A stretch of DNA of 64,000 nucleotides, taken from positions 31,162,201 to 31,226,200 of the forward strand of contig NC_030678.2 of assembly GCF_000004195.4 (NCBI RefSeq), read 5' to 3'. This DNA comes from Xenopus tropicalis (lineage: Eukaryota; Chordata; Amphibia; Anura; Pipidae). Within the stretch, counting starts at the first letter, position 1; each line of letters begins with the position of its first letter. Of the stretch, positions 56,172-64,000 are shown one piece after another. Both the position numbers and the translations under genes were made by a program. The notes under the pieces were generated by a model. It ran no database searches, was not told where the DNA came from, and saw nothing but the letters and a program-made list of their open reading frames with translations.

Positions 56172-56681
56172 TGCACACTCACTTGCACACTTACACACAT
56201 GCACAAAAAACACATTTTACCATGTGTACACACTCACTTACACACTTATGTAATTTTGTATTTTTTTTTTATTTTTTATCGCATCGTTTTTATTCTTGCC
56301 TGAAAAAAATGTTTCATTGCCTTTGCGGATAGCGTATTCGCTAACCGCACTGCGCGATACCTTTTGTGTATTATTTTGGTGTTTCTACTAAATTTTTTGC
56401 GATTTTGGTGCATTTTTAGTTATTTCGTTGCATCTTTAGCCATTTTATAGCATTTTCAGTTATGCATAGTTGTTGTTCGCTTGACTTTGTCTGTAAAACT
56501 TATTTGCCCTAGCCAAAATACTCAAACTGTTATTCTGACCACAAATATTATTAGGCAAAAAAAAAAAAATGATTTTAGTGATTTGTTTTTTATTTTTATC
56601 AATTATATTGCATTTCACATTGTTTTTTTATTACTTGTCTTTGCACATGGATATTTTGTCTGCTGTATTTCAATTTGGCAT

Positions 56682-58150
56682 CCTGTTCAGTAGACCCCTG
56701 ACGTTCACAGAGTGTTTTATGTTGGTACGTTACTAAATGTGGGGGTACATAATGGGGCAACATGCAAGCTTCGTGACGATTTTCAGAAATGTCACATAAA
56801 CCGTTCTGTTTAGCATAGCTTTGTAGTTTGGTAGTTTGCAGTAGAAAGTTTTATTTACCCATTTTTGTTTTGTCAGAATGTGACACATACCGGGTGCAAA
56901 AACTGCATGAGCCGGAGTGTCTTATGTGAAAATTCATATGCACTATTTGGAGTGTCTTATGTGAAAATTCATATGCACTATTTTTATTTGGGTGCCCCTG
57001 TACGGCACGCAGTTTGGCCAATATATGCATATAGGGCATCAAACTGTTCAGTAGGCCCCTGGCGTTCATATTTAGAAAGTTTTATGTTGATACGTTACAA
57101 AATGTGGGGGTACATAAATGAGGTAACATGCAAGCTTTGTGACGATTTTCAGAAATGTCATAAAAACCGTTCTGTTTAGCATAGCTTTGTAGTTTGGTAG
57201 TTTGCAGTAGAAAGTTGTATTTGCCCATTTTTGTTTTGTCAGAATGTGTACTTTCGGAAAATGTATGGTTTTCTAGGGTCTCGGTACTGTTAGGGGGTCT
57301 TATGGCACATAATGCACATGCCGGTAGCTTATATTGCAGCGTATACACTTTGTATGCACTAACTTCCTTTTGGGGTCTCTAAATGCCAGATACATTAGTG
57401 ATCCTATGCACAATGGGCATCAAACTGTTCAGCGGACCCTTGGCTTTCATATTTAGGGTGTGTTCTTTTGGTACCTAATGTTATGTGGGAGATAAGGTGC
57501 TTGAAAGTGGAAGATGTGATGTGATTTTTAGGTATTTCGTCAAAACTGGCAATTTTGGGAAAGCATTGCGACTCAGTAGTTTGGAATAGAAAGACATGGG
57601 TACCAATTTTGAATTTGTCTGAATGTGTACTTTCCACAAATATATGGTTTTGGGGGGTCAATGTATTTTTTTGTGTTTTTATCCCACAGAAAATGCAGTA
57701 AATGTGTTGAATTTTCAGTAGCTAAAGAGACCTCTGGGGCAATTTCTATGCACTAACTTCCTTATGGGGTCTCTAAATGCCAGATACATTAGTGATCCTA
57801 TGCACAATGGGCATCAAACTGTTCAGCGGACCCTTGGCTTTCATATTTAGGGTGTGTTCTTTTGGTACCTAATGTTATGTGGGAGATAAGGTGCTTGAAA
57901 GTGGAAGCTTTGAGGTGATTTTTTAGAATTTTCATAATTTTTTATAGAAAATGCTAAATTCAGTAAAGCATTGCCGTTTGGTACTTAGGAGTAGGAAGAC
58001 ATAGTTACCCATTTCGGATTCATCAGAATGTGTACTTTTCAAAAATGTATGGTTTCCTGGGGTAAACCTAATGTTCCAGGATTTTTGGCTTTGGAATGTA
58101 AAGTATGCCGTATTCTGCTGTAATGCTTTGAAAATTTAGTAATTTACTGC
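56682..58150. repeat. Four degenerate tandem units of about 355-391 bp
   Basis: Units start near 56682, 57037, 57418 and 57809 at ctgttcag(t/c)(a/g)g(a/g)cc. Each holds ttcatatttagg, a tacgtta/tacctaatgtta word, and tttgtcagaatgtgtac near its end. Units 1-2 and 3-4 are the closest pairs. Confidence 0.85.
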
Positions 58151-58559
58151 TGGGAGTTTTTGATCTATAGAAGTCAGAAATCTCAATAAAACTATACATA
58201 TCAGGTATTGGCACGTTCGGGAGACATAAGGCTTTCCAAATCAGTTGAATTTTTGTCCATAAAATAAAATATGTTTCTGGTAGAAATCCTTATATCATGA
58301 AAAATAGCATTTTTTTCTTTTTTTTTTTGTATTTCAAGCTCTAAATCTTGTTCCAGAAGTGGAAATACACAAAAACTCAGGTAGATTTGGAAATCTCAGG
58401 TTCTCCTGAAAAAAACAATATATAGTTTGCCTACCTAAACTTAACCCTGCCCCCAGTAAAAGCCCCTATATTGAGAGAGCACAGAATGTTTACAAAACGT
58501 CTGGCACTGGGGGGAACTGAAATGACTAATTTGGCTGGCACTTAAAGGGTTAATCCACG

Positions 58560-60540
58560 GATCCCATATTTTCCTAAAGGCATCATAGCGCTCTGAAGCA
58601 ATGCTAGTGAGACGCACTATTGCTAAATAAGTATATAATAATTATCTAATAAATTTATAAGAAAATATATTCTTAATTAGTGAACGCTTTTATTATTCCC
58701 ACCTGCAATGCTTTTATGTAACATTGCTTCAGCCGGGGATTTCTGTAATAGGCCTGTAACACTAGTAATCATAATATAAATCCTGGTCCAAAACCTGGTC
58801 GCATTTGGACAATGCTACCAAAGGTATTCTGTATTTTAATGACTTCTATCATTAAAATGTTCTGTAGTAGCAGAACATTTCACTATTGAAGGGGGTCATG
58901 GAGAGCCACCATCTTTGTTTTGTGGGCCAAGGTGCACCAACTGCAAAAAACATGGAGTTAGCACTATTTGCCTGCCTGGTACAGACTTTTTATGGCACTA
59001 CAATTGGGCTCTAGTGAAGACCTACTCTTATTTGCCACTATTGACAATATTACTATTTATTTTCTAATTTTGGCATGTTATACAACAACTGGGGAGATAC
59101 CCTTTACCTTTTCAAAATGACAATACAGTTAATGGCTTTGAGGGGTCGAGTAAATATGTACTTTTGTTGAGAGACCTTTTTTTATATATTGAGCAAGGAA
59201 CAATGCCTTCTTGAGATGGCCTGTATGGATGTTGTCCCTTTCTGATATTTTTGGGCATTTCTGTGCACGTAAAAAAGGTAATACATTCTTACAAAATGCT
59301 ATTGAGTTCTCTATTAAGTGCTGGTTTAATATTATAGAGAATTGGTCGCCTTACTGTTTGCTTCAAATGGCACAGGGGAAAGTTCAAGGCAGAACGCACA
59401 GTGTACTTGCGCCCTTGTTATTGTTTCTGAAATGACTTTACCTCGGCAGCTTGAAGGTATTATCTTTCTGTTGCTTGAATATTATTACAGATTCCCTTTG
59501 GAAATCAAGTATTTTGTTTAGTTTTTCGTATTGCTTGTTTAGATGAGTTGTCTGTATGTCAGCCTCTTCAGCAACACAACCAATAGGGAATTTTAACCAA
59601 AATTATATTTATATTTTTTCAAATATTTGTATTCAAAGTCCTCAGTTCAGTGTTGAGTACCTAATCATTAAACTTGCAAGCCGAGCACTGGAATAATAGT
59701 TCAAACACGAATTAGAGATGAGGTTTGTGTATCCATTCCGTAGCCGGCCGACTGTGTCATAGCTATTTTTTTTTTTCCTTCACTCCATCAATGTTCCTTT
59801 TGTTTGTACACATTTCTTGCCTGAACTTTTATTTTTATGCCAAGACATTAAAGTGAGTTATTCCATTATTAATTGAAAGCAGCCACCCATTTCTTCTCAA
59901 ACACGTCTACATTCTTAGGGCTTCAAAGGTCTGGCGCTGTTCATCGTCAATAGATTATTATGACTAGCACAGTATGGTCTTGGAATTGTAGTCTGGTTAC
60001 CTGTGGTTTTATTGTTCACTGGGATTTTAGGAAGGAAATACCGGCCGAGACTGACTGTGGTCTACACGTCTTCCTACCACCTCAAGTATTAGAACTTTAC
60101 CCAGCAAACTAAAACCCTTGACTAAACAAGAGCCATCAGCATGCTAAACACAACAAATTAGACAGAAACCAATGAGCAACCACTTTTATTGGTTTAGGAA
60201 TATTTAGTATGTTGCTACAGCATTTTACTGGGGAAATAGCCAGCAACTACAAAGATCCTAGTTAGGAGCAATGGCATGTGGGACACTTTGGCCACATCTC
60301 ATTGTAGTGGAGATCAAAATACCTATGGAGCATCTCACATTGCTTCCATTGACATCCCTTGGTAGTGCAGAGGGTAGCTCTAAATGCAAGATTATCGTCA
60401 GAAAATGTGCCATTTTGTTCCAAGATTAGAATTGTACTGGGTAACCCGCTAAACATCCCCTTGATCTTTCTTTTGTGGGCAATATTTTTGCAACCCAGCG
60501 TGCACACTGGGGTGTGATGTTTGTGCAATTAAATAATTCC
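58560..60540. other. No gene recognised
   Basis: AT-rich sequence with a few short frames (for example 59211-59435 plus) lacking splice or family support. Confidence 0.5.
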
Positions 60541-60793
60541 CTAAAAACGTACCAATTTCGATCTTTTGTGTGACCATTGCTGAATCGCCAGGTATGGAGG
60601 TAGAAACAATAGGAATTCTACCTCCTTCTGCCAATTCAGCCCTGAACGTACATTTTGCTTGGGCACCTTCAGTTGCGCCCAATCAAAATCTTCCATTATC
60701 GGTCGCCTCGTTGAGCTCTGCCATACACGCTCCAAATATCGTACGAAACGAGATTTCGTACAATATCATCGGTTCATGTATGGCCAGCTTAAG
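60541..60793. mobile_element. MITE of the ggccatacac family
   Basis: ggaggtagaaacaatagg/attctacctcc, ttcagccctgaacgta and tacgaaacgagatttcgta match 51432-51713; ends catgtatggccagctta. Confidence 0.75.
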
Positions 60794-60799
60794 TGTATA

Positions 60800-61755
60800 G
60801 CCTTGCATACCTACCCTGTATAGGGATGAAATCAGAACTGTGCTTGGTCTACTACAGGAAAGTCTGTAATTGGCTAAGGGCCAGTTAACAAATTGGTGGG
60901 GCTCATTTATCAACATTAGGCAAATATGCACCTGAGCAGTAACCCTTAGCTTATCAGTAATTAGCTTTTTTTTCAGTCATCTGCAGGTAGAATAATGAAG
61001 GCGAATGTTTGGTTGCCATGGGTTACTGCCCAAATTGAAAATTTGGCCAGCGTTAAATAAATCCCTTCCCCCCAATAAATGGGACACAAGGGCAGTGATG
61101 TAAGGACAAGGTGCAGGAGCACAAATTGCAGCCTCTCCTTTCATGGCTTTATTGAACAAGTTGTCAACAGCGTAGGGCCATTTAATGCCGGCTGCTTACT
61201 ATAACAAGATTTGTATTGGGCATAAGCAGCCTGTTATTGGTGTAGTGACAGCAGCTTCTGTTTGTGCCAGAATAACAATAGGTGTAAGGAGCCAAGTTAT
61301 AATTGTATAAGGTGAAATTGCTTTCCATCCAAAAACTGTATATAATATACAGTAGCTCCTCTGTTTGGAGTAGGTAATTAAACTGGAGACAAAGCCTTAT
61401 ATTATGTGAGTTATTTAGCTGGTTTCAGCTTGATGAATCCAGCAGTAATACGGTTTTGGATGCTAATATCTCTCAGATCAATATTGTCTTGGAAGTAGTA
61501 CCTCATGAAAATAACTCATTTGGTGTTGGCATTGATTCACTGAAAGATAAAAATGACATCATGTTTTAGACCATTATTTACTTATTGGCCCTTAATGCAT
61601 TTTCGGGAAATGTACTTCAGTGCTACTTTCTTCATCTCGAAACAACATTTTTTACATTTGCAGTATTATTAGGGAGAATATTAGTTACTATTTTAAAGCA
61701 TGTTTTAGTAACTTGGAGAAAACAGTACAAATCCATGCCTCTTATACCGTTAATG
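60800..61755. other. No gene recognised
   Basis: Only short frames without motifs. Confidence 0.5.
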
Positions 61756-61756
61756 C

Positions 61757-61953
61757 AGGGGTGGCCAGACTCTTTCATTCCACGGTCGACTAATGTCGGG
61801 GAATGCGGAAGTGCGGCGTGAATGCGTATGTACGCGACGCAGCATATGTATGTATTCACGCAGCACTTCCGCATCCCCGTCTTCATTGCAGTCCACCAGT
61901 GATCCACGGGGGATCGACTGGTGGACCACCATCGACGTATTGGCCACCCCCGC
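61757..61953. mobile_element. hAT-type MITE
   Basis: CAGGGGTGGCCA at the left and TGGCCACCCCCG at the right; flanks cgttaatg and ccttaatg match at 7 of 8 bases. Strongly palindromic interior (gaatgcggaagtgc / gcacttccgcatcc). Confidence 0.8.
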
Positions 61954-62074
61954 CTTAATGGTACTGCACTGGGCAAATCCATAATAAAGAATGATCTTTG
62001 TTGGAGCCCTTGTAGACTTGGCTGTAACAAGCAATGACACTTTGCAGCTGCAAGGGCAAACAAGGTTTTCAGCT

Positions 62075-62450
62075 AGAATATGCTATTGAGTTTTGGTCTC
62101 CAGTGCTCAAACTGAATATTATTGAATTAGTGAGGGTCTAAAAAAGGGCAAGGAAGCTAATAAAGGAAATGAAAAGCCTCCGTGATGAAGAAAGACTGGC
62201 CAAGTTGATTTGTTTATGCTGGAGAAGATGCATTTAAGGGAACATACGGTAACTATGTATAAATACGAAAGGGGATCATGTAATTACTCAAATGCTTTAC
62301 TTACCAGTAGGTAGTATACATGAGGGCAACTATTCTGGTTAGAAAAAAGGCGGTTCCATATAAATGTTTTTTTAACAGTGACAGCTGTGATGTTGTGGAA
62401 TTCTGTTCTTGAACCAGTTGTACTGGCTAATACATTAGATAGCTTTAAGA
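62075..62450 (+). pseudogene. Decayed LINE (CR1-like) RT C-terminal end
   Basis: Broken frame reads YAIEFWSPVLKLNIIELV, a stop, then KLIKEMKSLRDEERLAKL, resembling the C-terminal E(Y)WSPxL...RRATKLI...L..EERL pattern of CR1/L2-type reverse transcriptases. Stops and losses throughout. Confidence 0.5.
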
Positions 62451-62472
62451 AGGGGCTGGATAGGTTCTTAGC

Positions 62473-62960
62473 AAGTGAGGGAATACAGGGTTATGGGAGA
62501 TAGCTCTCAGTACAAGTGAGGGAATACAGGGGTAGGGGAGATAGCCCTCAGTACAAGTGAGGGAATACAGGGTTATGGGAGATAGCTCTCAGTACAAGTG
62601 AGGGAATACAGGGTTATGGGAGATAGCTCTCAGTACAAGTGAGGGAATACAGGGGTAGGGGAGATAGCTCTCAGTACAAGTGAGGGAATACAGGGGTATG
62701 GGAGATAGCTCTCAGTACAAGTGAGGGAATACAGGGGTAGGGGGGATAGCTCTCAGTACAAGTGAGGGAATACAGGGGTATGGGGGGATAGCTCTCAGTA
62801 CAAGTGAGGGAATACAGGGGTAGGGGGATAGCTCTCAGTACAAGTGAGGGAATACAGGGGTAGGGGAGATAGCTCTTAGTACAAGTGAGGGAATACAGGG
62901 TTATGGGAGATAGCTCTCAGTACAAGTGAGGGAATACAGGGTTATGGGAGATAGCTCACA
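62473..62960. repeat. 41-bp minisatellite in LINE 3' region, about 12 copies
   Basis: Unit caagtgagggaatacagggttatgggagatagctctcagta with ttat/gtag variants and 40/42-bp length variants. The unit itself is part of the LINE-derived 3' sequence (caagttgatccagggactggtcc follows). Confidence 0.93.
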
Positions 62961-63119
62961 GCACAAGTTGATCCAGGGACTGGTCCGATTGCCATCTTGG
63001 AATCAGGAAGGAATTTTTTCCCCTTTGAGGCTATTTAGAGAGGCAGGTTTCATGTAGACATTAAAGGTTAAGATTGATAGACATGTCTTTTTTTTAACCT
63101 TAGTTACTATGTTATTTCT

Positions 63120-63870
63120 CGGGCTGCTTGTATTTCTTCTTAAAAATGTTTCTATGCAGTTAACTACAGTCTAGAAGAAGTACTCCTGTGCTGCTTCACT
63201 CAGGGCTAATTTAACGAACATGTGTTTCTTTATGGTTTTACAGCACAATACACATTTCCTTTCCTGTACAAATGCAACAAAAACATTAATAAAAATAGAT
63301 TCTTTAAAAATAAGCTGCTGAGCCATGACAGAGAAAGCTCCACAATGTTGCACTGTGGGTAGAACATATAATTAGATGTCTCTCTACTTAAAGCAGATCG
63401 TTAATCAATGTTTTCTCACTCCTTTTGTGTGCCGAATCGATTCACTTATTATAGGCCTGCTGATCAATAGAAGACATTTATCATATTTTAAAACTGTTGC
63501 TTTTCTTAAGAGTATCACTGTAGAGAATTGTGATTCCTTCGAGAAGAAGACTTTAATATAGGAATGATCTATTTCATGTTCTCCTCATTCAGCTTCAAAT
63601 TTAGCTGGTTAAAATGATTGAAGTTGTAACAGTAATGGCGCAAAGTAGCTTCTTACTATATCTAGGGGCTCTGTTTCATTAGGGGAACTTCAGTTTAATG
63701 TATAACTTAGAGTAATGGAGTTCCAGGATGCCAACAATTTATATATAACCAAAAAAATGAAACGGCAGGAGAATTTTACTCCAAACAGAAAATAAGCATT
63801 AATGATAACCAATCATTTTTTCCTTCTGCTCTTTGTTTATTGGGTTCTGCCGCAAACAGAGGCAAAGCCA
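63120..63870. other. No gene recognised
   Basis: AT-rich sequence; no splice-bounded frame or motif. Confidence 0.5.
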
Positions 63871-63872
63871 GT

Positions 63873-64000
63873 TAAAGGAGAAGGAAAGGTAAAAACTAAG
63901 TAAGCTTTATCAGAAAGGTCTGTAAATACAGCCATAAGCACTTACAGTAATGCTGCAGTCCTCTATCAAAAGAAACATAGGATGTCTTGTCTCCATTTTT
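63873..64000. mobile_element. TTAA MITE (T2-related), cut by window end
   Basis: TTAAAGGAGAAGGAAAGGTA start; the next 110 bp parallel 50785-50900. Confidence 0.75.

Larger units (their letters stand above)
55168..58553. mobile_element. 3.4-kb TTAA-flanked non-coding element
   Basis: Left end TTAACCTTTTTAGTGCCAC and right end GTGGC-type inverse (tggcacttaaagggTTAA) with TTAA on both sides, as in piggyBac-like or T2-like elements. Near the left end are two palindromes (aggacgtagaatctacgtcct and its variant). No transposase frame; the 154-codon frame at 55102-55566 shows no motif. Contains the nested MITE at 55691-56171 and internal tandem repeats at 56682-58150. Confidence 0.6.

Overview
This is vertebrate nuclear DNA, very probably from a Xenopus-type frog. 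The inference rests on several things: large introns with GT-AG splice sites, many TTAA-flanked MITEs ending AAAGGAGAAGG / AAAGGAACAG / AAAGGGG (the Xenopus T2 type), Harbinger- and hAT-type MITEs, a Tc1 element, a Penelope-like retroelement with a GIY-YIG domain, and many minisatellites. There are no bacterial-style operons. Nearly all short open frames are chance or repeat-derived, so genes were read from splice-bounded exons on both strands.

Region 1 (about 1-23.24 kb, minus strand) is one gene. From its 5' end it has a probable untranslated exon (23.12 kb), a first coding exon encoding a short basic Cys-containing N terminus (21.17 kb), five small exons (20.16-18.24 kb), then an array of 37 tiny exons of 33-54 nt (18.11-5.41 kb). 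These fall into three repeating types (C, B, A), all phase 0. Three linker exons follow, then a STE20-family kinase domain split over seven exons that runs off the left edge. The kinase lacks the canonical VAIK lysine (VAIV) and has EFG for DFG, so it looks like a pseudokinase or an atypical kinase. The array arose by nested duplications (about 1, 2.0 and 3.2 kb). It would add about 549 acidic, Cys-punctuated residues if every exon is used. This array is the most unusual thing in the window.

Region 2 (about 23.3-41 kb, plus strand) contains a split gene for a type I membrane protein with one Ig V-set domain: a signal-peptide exon at 28.16 kb, a V-set exon at 33.58 kb, a transmembrane exon at 36.89 kb and a short basic tail exon at 37.57 kb. 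Splice phases agree throughout; the last exon is not resolved. The V-set/TM intron carries an apparently intact Tc1 transposon (34.5-36.1 kb). LINE, MITE and minisatellite sequence surrounds the gene.

Region 3 (41-64 kb) is mainly repeats: a decayed hAT transposase, a 21-bp and a 41-bp minisatellite, a CpG-rich promoter-like segment (46.5-46.76 kb) with two possible downstream coding exons (50.29 and 52.24 kb), a Penelope-like element with a palindromic 5' end and a hammerhead-like 3' motif (47.85-50.2 kb), a 3.4-kb TTAA-flanked element with internal tandem repeats (55.17-58.55 kb), and a decayed LINE 3' end with a minisatellite (62.1-63.0 kb). No tRNA, rRNA or CRISPR array was recognised.
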